Shown: positions 11,339 to 24,624, counted from the first letter of the stretch. The stretch is DNA of 64,000 nucleotides from Reticulitermes speratus (GCA_021186555.1 JAJKFL010000007.1:1561001-1625000), one strand, 5' to 3'. Notes: a model not told the origin generated them from the letters alone. Made by a program: numbers and translations.

Positions 11339-11854
11339 AGGAGCGTTGGCGTAACCACTGTTGTCGTGGAAGAGCAATAAGTATTACATATTGTGCATGT
11401 GTGTCTGTAGCCTTAGTTATCCAGCATGCAAAGCGCATGCGCCGTATTATATTGTCATCTGTGGCCTGTCTGGCTTTACAATATTTTTCCACATTATCTC
11501 ATAAACGGCACGATTTTCGAAAAAAAAGTTATTGAACATAAAATGTGTGTTTTGATTTTCTCTACAACTTTGGTCTGAAACCTTTGTTATTATAAAAATA
11601 ATTCAACGAGATATTATCTTATATGTACATAGGTCTTATATGTACATAGGTCTTATATGTACATAGGTCTTCGCGTGAAGTATCAGTTATTCGTGTCAAA
11701 TATAAATTAAAGTTGACCTTTCTTGACAGATTTTTGGGAAAGTCCGAAACTTTTCATGAAAATCCTTCCGGTGGAAGCCGAGTTGGTACATGCGGACAGA
11801 CGGGCGGACAAGACGAAGGTAACAGTCGCTCTTTGCAGTTTTGCGAAGGCGCCT
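11339..11854 (+). mobile_element. MITE-1 copy 2
   Basis: Same orientation as 2652-3130. The left end is mutated (AGGAGCGTTGGCG) and the right end reads GCGAAGGCGCCT. It carries an extra internal triplication of a 17-bp unit, CTTATATGTACATAGGT, at about 11619-11671. This accounts for part of its greater length relative to copy 1. Open frames inside are on both strands and are incidental. Confidence 0.8.
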
Positions 11855-11936
11855 ATCATATAAGCGACTTGAAGAATGAAACTTACACAACTATGAGGAG
11901 ATTTTTAGACTACGTTTTGGGGCAGTAGAATACTTC

Positions 11937-14900
11937 AGTGTGCCCACCTTCTGTCCACATACACACACATCAGTACTTCAGTGTGCCCACCTTCTGTCCA
12001 CATACACACACACCAATACTTCAGTGTGCCCACCTTCTGTCCACATACACACACATCAGTACTTCAGTGTGCCCACCTTCTGTCCACATACACACACACC
12101 AATACTTCAGTGTGCCCACCTTCTGTCCACATACACACACATCAGTACTTCAGTTTGCCCACCTTCTGTCCACATACACACACACCAATACTTCAGTGTG
12201 CCCACCTTCTGTCCACATACACACACATCAGTACTTCAGTGTGCCCACCTTCTGTCCACATACACAACACCAATACTTCAGTGTGCCCACCTTCTGTCCA
12301 CATACACACACATCAGTACTTCAGTGTGCCCACCTTCTGTCCACATACACACACATCAGTACTTCAGTGTGCCCACCTTCTGTCCACATACACACACATC
12401 AGTACTTCAGTGTGCCCACCTTCTGTCCACATACACACACACCAATACTTCAGTGTGCCCACTTTCTGTCCACATACACACACATCAATACTTCAGTGTG
12501 CCCACCTTCTGTCCACATACACACACATCAATACTTCAGTGTGCCCACCTTCTGTCCACATACACACACACCAATACTTCAGTGTGCCCACCTTCTGTCC
12601 ACATACACACACATCAATACTTCAGTGTGCCCACCTTCTGTCCACATACACACATATCAATACTTCAGTGTGCCCACCTTCTGTCCACATACACACACAC
12701 CAATACTTCAGTGTGCCCACCTTCTGTCCACATACACACACATCAATACTTCAGTGTGCCCACCTTCTGTCCACATACACACACATCAATACTTCAGTGT
12801 GCCCACCTTCTGTCCACATACACACACATCAATACTTCAGTGTGCCCACCTTCTGTCCACATACACACACACCAATACTTCAGTGTGCCCACCTTCTGTC
12901 CACATACACACACCAATACTTCAGTGTGCCCACTCTTCTTCCACATCACACACAACCATTCTCTGTGTCCACTACCACACACCATACACGTCCACTTGTC
13001 CTCCACACCTTTGTCCACATTCACTACAACACATACTTCAGTGTGCCCACCTTCTTCCACAACACACACCAATACTTCGGTGCCCACTCCTCACACACAC
13101 ACTCAATACTTCGTGTGCCCACTTCTTCTCCACACACTACTCATGCCCACCTTTGTCCATACACACCAATTCAGTCCATCCCACATACTTCAGTGTGCCC
13201 ACTTCAACACCATATACACATCAACTCGTGGCCCATTCTCCACAATACTTCACACATCTTCAGTGTCCCCCTTTCACCACTTTCTACCAACCACTCAATC
13301 ACCAATCTTCATTGACCCACTTGCACACACACCAATATCTTGTGCCACCTTCTACCCACACAATCAGCCACTTCTCAACCCACTCTTCGCCCTCCACACC
13401 AACAACTTCAGTGTCCCCTCTTCCACAACACAATACTTAGTTCACTTCTGTCCCACTCCACCACTACCACTCCAACACATCCACTGTGCCACTTCCACAA
13501 CACACTCAATCTTCGTGTGCCACCTTTGTCCCATCACACACACCAATACTCATGTGCCCTTCGTCCCATACACACTCAATTCAGTGCCACCACCCTTCGT
13601 CCCTTCCACACACAACTCATTGCCCTTCTGCCACATACACACACATCATCTCGTGTGCCCACCTTCCAATCAACTCATTACTTCTGTCCCCCTTCTGTCC
13701 ACATACACACACAAATTCATTGCCCACACTTCTGTCCTCAATACACACAATACTTCTGTGCCACCCCCAACCCACTCATACCATCTCCACCTTCATACCC
13801 ACTTCTGTCCACTCCACACACACCCATACTTCAGTGTGCCCACTTCTCCACATACACACACAATACTTTCATTGTCCCACCTCTACTACCCACCTCTTCA
13901 ACCCACCTCTTTGCCACTTCCCACAACTTATTCACCTCTCATACACACACAACTTCAGTGTCCCACTCTTGTCCCACATCACATCACCTCGTACCACCCA
14001 CATACAACCACCATACTTCAGGTGCCCACCTTTGTCCACTTACCACCACCAAACTTCAGTGTGCCACCTTCTGTCCACATACACACAACCATACTTCATG
14101 CCACCTTCTGTACTCACACACATCAATACTTCAGGTGCCACTTCTGTCCACATCACACACACATCTCAGTGTGCCCACCTCTGTCCACATACACACAACC
14201 ATTACTTCATGTGCCCACCTTCCTCACATCAAACTCACCACTTCTTAGTCCCAACTCCAACCACACCTTCATCCACCTCTTCCAATGTGCCACCTCATAC
14301 ATCAGCCACTCAAACTTCAGTGTGCCCACCTTCTGTCCCACTACCACACATACTACATGTCCCACTCTCCACTCACAATCAATTCATGTGCCACTTCGTC
14401 CACATACCATCCACTTCTGTCCACTTTCACACACTCTTCACCATTCCACCTACTACATCATCCAATTTTGTCCCACCTTCGCACATACACACACAATACT
14501 TCAGTGTGCCACCTTCTTCCACAACACACACACCATTACTTCAGTGCCCCTTCTCTCCACATACTCAACCACTTATTCCACTTCACCACACTATACTTCA
14601 TCCCTCACCCATATCACTTATTCAGTTCCTCCTTCTTCCATCACACACACATCATTGCCCACCTTCTGTCCCACATCCCAACAACTCAGTGTGCCCCCTT
14701 TGTCCACATACACACACACAATACTTCAGTGTGCCCACCTTCTGTCCACTACACCACACATATACTTCGTCCACTTCCACACACACACAATACTTCAGTG
14801 CCCCTTCTGTCCACATCACACACACAACCAGTTACCTCTGCCACCTTCACATCACTACTCATGTGCCCACTTTGTCCACAACACCACACAATACTCATTG

Positions 14901-17900
14901 CCCACCTTTGTCCACATCACACACAAATCTTCAGTGCCCCCTTCCACTACACAACCAATCTTCGTGCCCACCTTCTCCACATACACCACTATACTTCATT
15001 GCCACCTGTCCCACACACACCAATACTTCAGTGTGCCCACTTCTGTCACATACACACATCATCCACTCTTCATTGCCACCTCCACATACATCATCCACTT
15101 CTGTCCACATCACACACACCATACTTCAGTGTCCCCTTCTGTCCAATACACACCACATACTAGCCCACCTTCTGTCCCATACCACATCCATACTCATCCC
15201 ACCTCTTCCACATACACCAACAATTTCGGTGCCCACTTCTTCCACTACACACACACCAATACTAGTGTCCCCTTTGTCCACATACACACATCAATACATG
15301 TGCCACCTTCTGTCCACATACACACACACAATACTTCGTGCCCACCTTCTCCACACACACAATACTTCAGTGTGCCACCTTTTGTCCACATACACACAAT
15401 AATACTTCAGTGTGCCACCTTTTCCACATACACAACCAATCTTCAGTGTGCCCCCTTCTGCCAACCACTCAATACTCAGGCCACCTCTTCTGTCCACTCA
15501 CAACAATACTCAGTGCCTTGCCACAACCCAATATTCATGTGCCCTTTGTCCCATACACACACAACTGTGTGCCTTTCACATACACACAAATTCAGTGTGC
15601 CCTCTGTCCATACACCACACATACTTCGTGTGCCACCTCTGTCCACACCACAATATTTGTGCCACCTTCGTCCAAACACACACACAACTTCTGTGCCCAC
15701 TTCTACACACACATTCTCACTCCACATCATGTCCCTCCACAACACTTGCCCTCCCACCATCCATGCCCCACCACACTCATTGCCACTTAACACCACATCG
15801 CACTCCACAACACATACCCTTCCCTCACACCAACTCCACCTTCCATCACAACATACATGTCCACTTTGTCCAACACACACATATCGTGCCACTCCAACAC
15901 ATACTCAGTGTCCTTCTGTCCACATACACACACACCAATACTTCAGTGTGCCCACCTTCTGTCCACATACACACACATCAATACTTCAGTGTGCCCACCT
16001 TCTGTCCACATACACACACACCAATACTTCAGTGTGCCCACCTTCTGTCCACATACACACACATCAATACTTCAGTGTGCCCACCTTCTGTCCACATACA
16101 CACACACCAATACTTCAGTGTGCCCACCTTCTGTCCACATACACACACACCAATACTTCAGTGTGCCCACCTTCTGTCCACATACACACACACCAATACT
16201 TCAGTGTGCCACCTTCTGTCCACATACACACACCCATACTTCAGTGTGCCCACCTTCTGTCCACATACACACACATCAATACTTCAGTGTGCCCACCTTC
16301 TGTCCACATACACACACACCAATACTTCAGTGTGCCCACCTTCTGTCCACATACACACACACCAATACTTCAGTGTGCCCACCTTCTGTCCACTACACAC
16401 ACACACCATACTTCAGTGTGCCCACCTTCTGTCCACATACACACACACCAATACTTCAGTGTGCCCACCTTCTGTCCACATACACACACACATACTTCAG
16501 TGTGCCCACCTTCTGTCCACATACCACACACAATACTTCAGTGTGCCCACCTTCTGTCCACATACACACACACAATACTTCAGTGTGCCCACCTTCTGTC
16601 CACATACACACACACAATACTTCAGTGTGCCCACCTTCTGTCCACATACACACACACAATACTTCAGTGTGCCCACCTTCTGTCCACATACACACACACC
16701 AATACTTCAGTGTGCCCACCTTCTGTCCACATACACACACATCATACTTCAGTGTGCCCACCTTCTGTCCACATACACACACATCATACTTCAGTGTGCC
16801 CACCTTCTGTCCACATACACACACACCAATACTTCAGTGTGCCCACCTTCTGTCCACATACACACTCATCAATACTTCAGTGTGCCCACCTTCTGTCCAC
16901 ATACACACACACCAATACTTCAGTGTGCCCACCTTCTGTCCACATACACACACACCAATACTTCAGTGTGCCCACCTTCTGTCCACATACACACACACCA
17001 TTACTTCAGTGTGCCCACCTTCTGTCCACATACACACACACAATACTTCAGTGTGCCCACTTCTGTCCACATACAACACCAATACTTCAGTGTGCCACCT
17101 TCTGTCCACATACACCACACCAATACTTCAGTGTGCCACCTTCTGTCCACATACACACACACCAATACTTCAGTGTGCCACTTCTGTCCACATACACACA
17201 CACCAATACTTCAGTGTGCCCACCTTCTGTCACATACACACACACAATACTTCAGTGTGCCCACCTTCTGTCCACATACACACACACATATTCAGGTGCC
17301 ACCTTCTGTCACATACACACATCAATACTTCAGTGTGCCCACCTTCTGTCCACATACACACCACAATACTTCAGTGTGCCCACCTTCTGTCCACATACAC
17401 ACACACAATACTCAGGTGCCCCCTTCTGTCCACATACACACACACCAATATTCAGTGTGCCCACCTTCTGTCCACATACACACACATCAAACGTCCCTTT
17501 CCACATACAACATCAAACAGCACTTCTGTCACACACATATCTGTGAACTTTCCCAAACCTTCGTGTGACTTCTGTCACTAAACACACAACTTTGGTGCCA
17601 TTTTCCACTCACAACATCAGTACTTATGTCCACTTCTCACTAACAAACACATTTTAGTTGCCCTTGCCATCCCAATCGTATTCAATGACTTTGTCCCATC
17701 ACCCATTTAGGTCCCACTCGTACATAAACCAAAATTCGACTTTGTCACTAACACACACATATCATGTGCCCACTTTGTCCACTACACCCCATACTCAGTG
17801 TCCACCTTCTGTCCCAACAACACCGGACTTTCCAATTGGGCCCCTTGTCCATACACACATACTCAGTGTGCCCCCTTTGTCCCCACATACACCCCACAAA

Positions 17901-18680
17901 CCAATACTTCAGTGTGCCCACTCTGTCACATCACACCCATATTCTGTGCCCTTGTCCATACACAACACCAATACTCAGTGTGCCCACTTTGTCCACATCC
18001 ACACCAATACTTCGGGCCCTTCTGTCCACATTAGGCACCCACAACAACTATTCGCCCCTTCTTACACACACAACAGGCACAACCAATACTCAGTGTGCCC
18101 CTTTGTCACATACACACACCATACTTCAGTGTGCCCTTTGTCACATACACCCACCAATATTCATGTGCCCACCTTCTTCCACAACCACACATACTCAGTG
18201 TGCCACTTTTCCTACACACACAATACTTCAGTGTGCCCACTTCTGTCCACATACACACACACAATACTTCAGTGTGCCACTTCTGTCACATACACACACA
18301 CAATACTTCAGTGTGCCACTTCTGTCACATACACACACACCAATACTTCATGTGCCCACTTCTGTCCACATACACACACACCAATACTTCAGTGTGCCCA
18401 CCTTCTGTCCACATACACACACACAATACTTCAGTGTGCCACTTCTGTCACATACACACACACCAATACTTCAGTGTGCCACCTTCTGTCCACATACACA
18501 CACACATACTTCAGTGTGCCCACCTTCTGTCCAAACACACACACAATACTTCAGTGTGCCCACCTTCTGTCCACATACACACACACCAATACTTCAGTGT
18601 GCCCACCTTCTGTCCACATACACACACACCAATACTTCAGTGTGCCCACCTTCTGTCCACATACACACACATCAAACCGA
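11937..18680. repeat. Large minisatellite/satellite array, 43-bp unit, about 150 copies
   Basis: The unit contains CAGTGTGCCCACCTTCTGTC followed by CACATACACACACACCAATA and CTT. The plus strand is almost devoid of G, giving strong strand asymmetry. Three blocks are regular: about 11937-12905, 15905-17050 and 18360-18680. The middle (12905-15905) and 17500-18200 are full of one- to several-base losses, so the period breaks. Because the unit lacks stops and 43 is not a multiple of three, all three plus frames stay open for very long runs. These are not genes. Confidence 0.97.
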
Positions 18681-19340
18681 TACCCCGTTTCTTACCACAT
18701 ACACTCGAGCCGAAACAAATTCAAACAGCGTTTTATATTCTCGTTCAATCGCACATGAAGTCATTTCATGGAACTTTCCCCGAAACCCCCGTCCGGTGTC
18801 GGTTACAGGTTTCTTGCAGTGGAACTAAATCACACCAACCATTTTGTCTGAGTCGCCATTTTACAGCCACGTCGACATTAGCTATCCTAGTAGACATATT
18901 TGTAACTGTCACATCTCTCACTTAATACAAAACACATTTTGGAGTTTTCGTCCCAGTGGTGCCAGTTTCATCCCGAATTCCGCTTATTTCTCTAAAATGA
19001 ATTTGTAAAACCGCTCAGTTCACTCTGCATTGTGTTAAGGTTTCCGGTCTGATACTCCGTAAAGCGGAATGAACTGTGAAATTCCGAGCAGAATCCGTAA
19101 AACCTACATACGTATTGCTTAGATTTCTAGCCCTAGAGATATACTATTATTGTCATAGAATTAACGTAATATGAATTTGGAGAAAGTGACAATGTGTAAG
19201 TTTATAATTATTATGCCTTTACACAATTACTGAATAATTGAAAGATGCGATCTACCAGATATGTGAACAAGCATGGAGGAATCGAGAATAATAATTTTGT
19301 TCATAACTTATAAATCCTCGAGAGCATGCAGGGGACAGAT
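18681..19340. other. Unique sequence, no feature recognised
   Basis: Downstream flank of the 43-bp array. There is no repeat match or convincing frame. Confidence 0.4.
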
Positions 19341-19530
19341 GGTACAGTCATGCTGGTACGTGAATGCCAATGACGTCAGCTGTACTGGTACAGTCATGCT
19401 GGTACGTGAATGCCAATGACGTCAGCTGTACTGGTACAGTCATGCTGGTACGTGAATCCCAATGACGTCAGCTGTACTGGTACAGTCATGCTGGTACGTG
19501 AATCCCAATGACGTCAGCTGTACTGGTACT
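19341..19530. repeat. Short tandem array, 46-bp unit, 4 copies
   Basis: Units start GGTACAGTCATGCTGGTACG at 19341, 19387, 19433 and 19479. Each contains the perfect palindrome TGACGTCA and is bounded by GTACAG...CTGTAC. TGACGTCA is the consensus cAMP-response element, but here it is simply part of the repeated unit and no promoter is evident. Two units read GAATGCC and two GAATCCC. Confidence 0.95.
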
Positions 19531-20200
19531 GCCCACTTTAACGACGATATGAACACGCTGCTTCTTATATCAAAATAGCTTGAACGCTTTACGGCTACTA
19601 AGGCGCAGGGCGGTCATTAGAACACACCCACACATATGGGCGAACCACTCCTGATTCTCACGCTTCTCCCCTCCACATATGTGAGCTGTCGGACCGTGAA
19701 CCAGATCGTTTCAGTGACTTGGGGATCCCACTTCGAGTCTGCGTTTAGTCTAAGAGTCACGAGACAAAATGAGAGTGTGAAAGAAATGATACTGTACAGC
19801 TCGCGGCTGAAGTCTATCTTCCGGAGTCAAGATAACAATCTACTTTTTATTTCTCTGTTTATAATTTACTGAACGACGCTTTTAATGGTCCGTATTACAG
19901 GCCTAGAGCGTCGAACTGTTAAGACGATTAAGCAGTGGCTGACTGCAATGTACGTGGAGTGAACAAGACCAGGCCAAGTTTGAAGTAGGCCTCCTATTGT
20001 TGTATTTGCAAGAAGGAACTGAGGAAAACCACAAAATCCCAGGAGGGTCGCCGGTCTCCAGCATACATTTAAATTATGGATCATCAAAATACGAAGCAGG
20101 CGTGTTACCCACTCGACAGCAATGTTTGGTAAAACAGGGGTGCACAAATTTTGGGCGCCACTTCGCTGTGGAAACTAATTTTGTACTGTGGCGCCTAATA
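19531..20200. other. Unique sequence, no feature recognised
   Basis: Short frames (60-95 codons) on both strands lack recognisable motifs. Nothing is supported. Confidence 0.4.
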
Positions 20201-20773
20201 CAGTGTGTCCACAAAGTCCCTTCGGGGTTTTGAAAAATTGTGGCGCGCAAACAAATTGAGCTAGCCACACGCGGTTTGCGGCAGATTACAGTGAAACTCT
20301 GGAAGTTTTTTTTACCACAAGCGGTTTGCGGCAGATTACAGTGAAACTCTGGAAGACACGTATCAGGAATGCGAGCTCGGCTATTCCAGCGGTGTCCACA
20401 ACGTCCCTTCGGAGTTTTGAAAAATTGTGGCGCGCAAACAAATTGAGCTAGCCACACGCGGTTTGCGGCAGGTTACAGTGAAACTGTGGAAGTTTTTTTT
20501 TTGCCGCCAACAGATGACTTGATGACCTGAAGACCCGTATCAGGAATGCGATCTCGGCTATTCCAGCAGACATGCTCCACAGAACATGGCAAGAGCTCGA
20601 ATATCGTCTGGAAGTTCTCCGTGCTACCAAGGGAGCCCACATCGAGGTCTACTGAGGTCAGCAAAACACTTCCAGATTTTCACTGTAATCTGCCGCAAAC
20701 CGCATGTGGCTAGCTCAATTTGTTTGCGCGCCACAATTTTTCAAAACCCCGAAGGGACTTTCTGGACACACTA
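20201..20773. mobile_element. Tc1/mariner-type element with about 100-bp inverted ends, internally rearranged
   Basis: The left end is TA-CAGTGTGTCC (TA at 20199-20200). The right end is GGACACACTA at 20764-20773. The left arm (AAAGTCCCTTCGGGGTTTTG, GTGGCGCGCAAACAAATTGA) reappears inverted at 20670-20770. The left arm is duplicated in direct orientation at about 20392-20490, with another partial piece at 20318-20390, so the element is scrambled. It encloses the transposase C-terminal remnant at 20521-20655. Confidence 0.82.
20521..20655 (+). pseudogene. Mariner-type transposase, C-terminal remnant
   Basis: An open 44-codon stretch ending in TGA reads DDLKTRIRNAISAIPADMLH, then RTWQELEYRLEVLRATKGAH and IEVY. 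This matches the well-known C-terminal end of mariner/IS630-type transposases, with its WQELEYRL...NGAHIE-like signature. The DNA-binding domain and all catalytic aspartates are missing. A short second piece of the same segment (CGTATCAGGAATGCGA) lies at about 20357-20372. Confidence 0.85.
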
Positions 20774-20814
20774 TTTGCGAGTCCTCCGTATAGAACTTGC
20801 TTCATGTCACCATT

Positions 20815-20905
20815 ACACTCACTCACTCAATCACTCATTCTATCACTCAATCACTCATTCTATCATTCAATTACTCACTCATTCACGCAATCGATCGATC
20901 AAACA

Positions 20906-20938
<33 letters not shown>

Positions 20939-21440
20939 TATCGCTCAATTACTCACTGACTCAATCACGCATCACTGACTAAATCACTCACCGATTCACG
21001 CAATCAATCAATCAATCAATCACGCACTCAATCAATCACCAGATTACTCAATCACGCACCACTGACTAAATCACTCACTGATTACGCAATCAATCAATCA
21101 TTCTATCACTGAATTACTCAATGACGCACCACTGTCTAAATCACTCACTGATTCACGCAATCAATCGATCAATCACTCACTCACTCAATCAATCACTCAC
21201 TCTATCACTAAATTACTCAATCACGCACCACTGACTAAATTACTCACTGATTACGCAATCAATCAATCAATCAATCATTCTATCACTAAATTACTCAATC
21301 ACGCACCACTGTCTAAATCACTCACTGATTGCGCAATCAATCACTCAATCTATCACTCAATTACTCAATCACGCACCACTGACTAAATCACTCACTGATT
21401 CACGCAATCAATCAATCACGCACGCACTCAGTCACTCATT
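20815..21440. repeat. (TCAA/TCAC)n simple and higher-order repeat
   Basis: Low-complexity AATC/CACT tetranucleotide sequence with a looser higher-order unit marked by CGCACCACTGACTAAATCAC. Occurrences are near 20967, 21053, 21125, 21223, 21300 and 21370, spaced 70-98 bp apart. The open frames (Ser/Gln/Asn/His-rich) are incidental. Confidence 0.9.
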
Positions 21441-22248
21441 CCCCCTAGCACAGCACTTCCATTCATTTAACGTCAACGCATACTTCCTCAGACGCATCTT
21501 AAGCGCCGTGCAAGCTCACTGGTGCTTTCACGGTTCTTTGCCCTTAATCACGTTTCACAGCAGATCACACACAAACCCAAATCATTATCTTTGAGAGAGG
21601 GTAGCCGAATTACTTTGCTTGTCGCAAATTATCCTTAATTTAAATATCCTGACAAGCCATCCATTTGTAACAAGCCAGAACAGAGGAGGCAAATCAAATC
21701 TTCAGAAAAAAATCCCGAATCTGCAGCAGATAAATGGAGCTGCGTCGCAGGATGTGTTGGCGTTGAAAACGGATATTTATTGAAAGGTAAATTTTATTAC
21801 ATTAATAGAACTACTCTCAGCGCTTGTTCTGAGAAATTATGTTAAAGTGAATACGATACATTTCTATGCATTGCCTCGAACCAAATTATACACATGGCAA
21901 CAGCAGACATCTGGGGTTTATAGAAGAACTTAATCTACTAATATTATACATTGTGAGGAGGAATTATTGGGAACAATTTGTGACGCAAATGAACACGGCC
22001 AGCTTCTAATGACTATGATGCACCTGCGAGTGACTATGCTACATTTAGATATAATTAATTACAGTCTGTCTGCAGGCTGTAATCCAACTGATGAAGAGAG
22101 TCATTCCGCATTTCAGAGTAATGTCTGTTTTAGAACGAGGTTCTGTCTGAAAAATTGTACTGGCGAGCTTATACTGACATGTCTGTGTTGAGGGTGGCCC
22201 ACCCCTTCCATTCAGAAGGGGCTGCAATGACCACAAACTCGCCTTTTT
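21441..22248. other. Unique sequence, no feature recognised
   Basis: Nothing recognisable apart from short featureless frames. Confidence 0.4.
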
Positions 22249-22745
22249 AGGCGCGTTCCCAAAATTGCGAAAAGCGACTATTAGCTTCGTCATATCTGAC
22301 TGTGTGTGTGTCTGTCTGTCCGTCCGCATGGAACAACTCGGCTCACACTGGACGGATTTTCATGAAATTTGATATTGGTTTTTCGAAAATCTGTCAAAGA
22401 ATTCAAGTGTCATTAAAATCTGACAAGAATAACGGTTACTTTACGCGAAGACCTGTGTACATTTGTGATAATATCTCGCTGAATTCTCCTCAGAATGAGA
22501 AATGTTTCAGACAAAAGTTGTAGAGAAAGTCAAAACACACATTTTATGTTCAATAACATTTTTCCGAAAATTGTACCGTTTATGAGATAATGTGGAAAAA
22601 TATGGTACAGCCACACAGGCCACAGATGACAATATAATACGGCGCATGCGCTTTACATGCTGGATAACTAAGGCTACAGACACACACTCAGAATATGTAA
22701 TATTTATTGCTTTTCCACGGCAACAATGGTTACGCGAACGCGCCT
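22249..22745 (-). mobile_element. MITE-1 copy 3
   Basis: The 497-bp copy is reversed relative to copies 1 and 2. Perfect 10-bp terminal inverted repeats are AGGCGCGTTC (22249-22258) and GAACGCGCCT (22736-22745). The interior shows AATATAATACGGCGCATGCG and AAAACACACATTTTATGTTC, the complements of the copy-1 landmarks. It is non-coding. Confidence 0.85.
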
Positions 22746-23109
22746 GAGTGTTACGTTATTCGCACTGTGCCTATCTTGTTCCCCCAGTGTTACATTAGGA
22801 GGAGGTATTAGTAATACTCGCACATCCATTATTATGAAGATGGAGGCAACAAGTTGCTACGAAACGTTTGTACCTATCCATAAAAATCACGGTGTCACAG
22901 TTCAGCAGAAAGTAATGGGATTTTTCATTCATAAGTAGGAAATACTGGATACAAGTAGGCTGTGCGTTGGTAAAGATTTAAATACTGAAATGATTAACAA
23001 ATATAAAATGTAATCGAATCCAACACAACTAATCTTAATACATAAAGTGCCAGTTGAACTGTAAGACATCCAACAGTGTGTGTGCCAGCTCTCAGCATTA
23101 ACACAAATT
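22746..23109. other. Unique sequence, no feature recognised
   Basis: Spacer between MITE-1 and the 32-bp array. No feature is seen. Confidence 0.4.
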
Positions 23110-23418
23110 TAACAGGAAGTTAGTAACAGTGTGAACAATGACACTGTTCTGAACATAACAGTGTGAACAATGACACTGTTCTGAACATAACAGTGTGAAC
23201 AATGACACTGTTCTGAACATAACAGTGTGAACAATGACACTGTTCTGAACATAACAGTGTGAACAATGACACTGTTCTGAACATAACAGTGTGAACAATG
23301 ACACTGTTCTGAACATAACAGTGTGAACAATGACACTGTTCTGAACATAACAGTGTGAACAATGACACTGTTCTGAACATAACAGTGTGAACAATGACAC
23401 TGTTCTGAACATAACAGA
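23110..23418. repeat. Minisatellite, 32-bp hairpin unit, 9 near-identical copies
   Basis: The unit AACAGTGTGAACAATGACAC + TGTTCTGAACAT contains a perfect 8-bp inverted repeat AACAGTGT/ACACTGTT with an 8-nt loop. The copies are virtually identical. Overlapping minus-strand frames of 104-123 codons are repeat artefacts. Confidence 0.97.
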
Positions 23419-23479
23419 AAACCTTTGGGCAATGAAAACATTTTGACGTCGGCATGACTTACATAGTGACTCTCCTGCA

Positions 23480-23729
23480 TTCGGGCTGGACGGTCCGGGG
23501 ATCGAATCCCGGTGGGGGCGAGATTTTCCGCATCCGTCCAGACCGGCCCTGGGGCCTAACCAGCCTCCTACACAATGGGTACCGGGTTATTCCCGTTGGT
23601 AAAGCGGCCGAGGCATGGCGTTGACCACCCTCCCTCATCTAGCGCCGGGGTTAAAGAAAGAGTACAGCTATACCTCTACTCCCCTTCTGGGCGTTCATGG
23701 TCTGTTATAGGGAGAACTTTACCTTTTAC
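23480..23729 (+). mobile_element. SINE-B, 5'-truncated, 10-bp target duplication
   Basis: B box GGGGATCGAATCCCGG lies near 23497-23512. The body has GTAAAGCGGCC, and the 3' part has AAAGAAAGAGTACAGCTATA and ends ACTTTACCTTTTAC. The flanking direct repeat CTCTCCTGCA is at 23470-23479 and 23730-23739. Relative to the copy at 24349-24624, the first roughly 36 bp with the A box are missing. Confidence 0.88.
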
Positions 23730-24348
23730 CTCTCCTGCACTAACAAGATCCTGCACTACAGTGTACGGTGACGATCGTTATAGGCTTTCATCCCCAGTGG
23801 ACGAACAAGGGAGGAGGGTTGGGGCGCACAACCACTATCGAAGACCCGGCATGCTTTCCGCGTTCTTAATTTGCGCGGTCACTGCGGGAGTGTAATGAAA
23901 TTTGCCGTCGTCCGCTCAGCCACCCGCTGGAACTAACGGGTTCACTGCACCAAGGGCGGAAGTGACGATCTGAAATGCTTCAGTGCCTCACCGTGCCTCA
24001 GTAATTAACTAATCCAGTAATTCTATGAAGCACGTAATTTGGTCTCGATTTTTGCGTGTTTTAACAGAACATGTCTGCAATTTAATTTTTGAGAAATCGT
24101 TAAAGTTATTAATGAGCCTTAAAAAGTACAGACACACCGAAACGTCGAGCGGTGTAAATTCTGTTTTGCTTTTTACTGCGATATAAATGTACGAGCTCTG
24201 TATCTTGCTGTCACTTCTCTAAGTTTAGTGAACAAATTAGTTTCAAAAGACAGTTTTCTACAAAACTTGTTGCACGAAATATAATTCTCGCATTATGTGA
24301 ATTTATTTCTTTTTTATTTCTGTGTGACAGATCACGTTTTTAGTAAAT

Positions 24349-24624
24349 GGTAAAGGTAAAGGTAAAGTTCACCCTAGAAGAAGTCATAAAGGCCCAGAGG
24401 GGGAGCAGAGGTATAGCTCTACTCTTTCTTTAAACTCGACGCTAAATCGGGTGGTTGGTTGAAGCCACGCCCCGGCCGCTTTACCCCCGGGAAAAGAGAC
24501 CCGGCTCGATGGGCGTTAGGGCCGGTCTGGACAGGTGCAGAAAATTTCGCCGCCACCAGGATTCGATTCCCGGACCGCCCAGCCCGTAGCGAGTCCCTAT
24601 ACCGACTGAGCTATCGCGGCCCCC
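24349..24624 (-). mobile_element. SINE-B, full-length copy
   Basis: The minus strand starts GGGGGCCGCGATAGCTCAGT. It has a clear A box (TAGCTCAGTCGG) and B box (GGAATCGAATCC), a tRNA-related head of about 70 bp, a GGTAAAGCGGCCGGGGCGTG body, and a tail of repeated TTTACC (plus strand GGTAAA at 24349-24366). No obvious target duplication is seen. The tRNA head is not followed by mature tRNA structure, so it is not a tRNA gene. Confidence 0.9.

Noticed and set aside
11940..17546. An 1868-codon plus-strand open frame and several others of 292-718 codons
   Set aside because: They run through the 43-bp array. The unit has no stop in any plus frame, so long frames are automatic. Composition is only the repeat translated in rotating frames, with no domain or start context.
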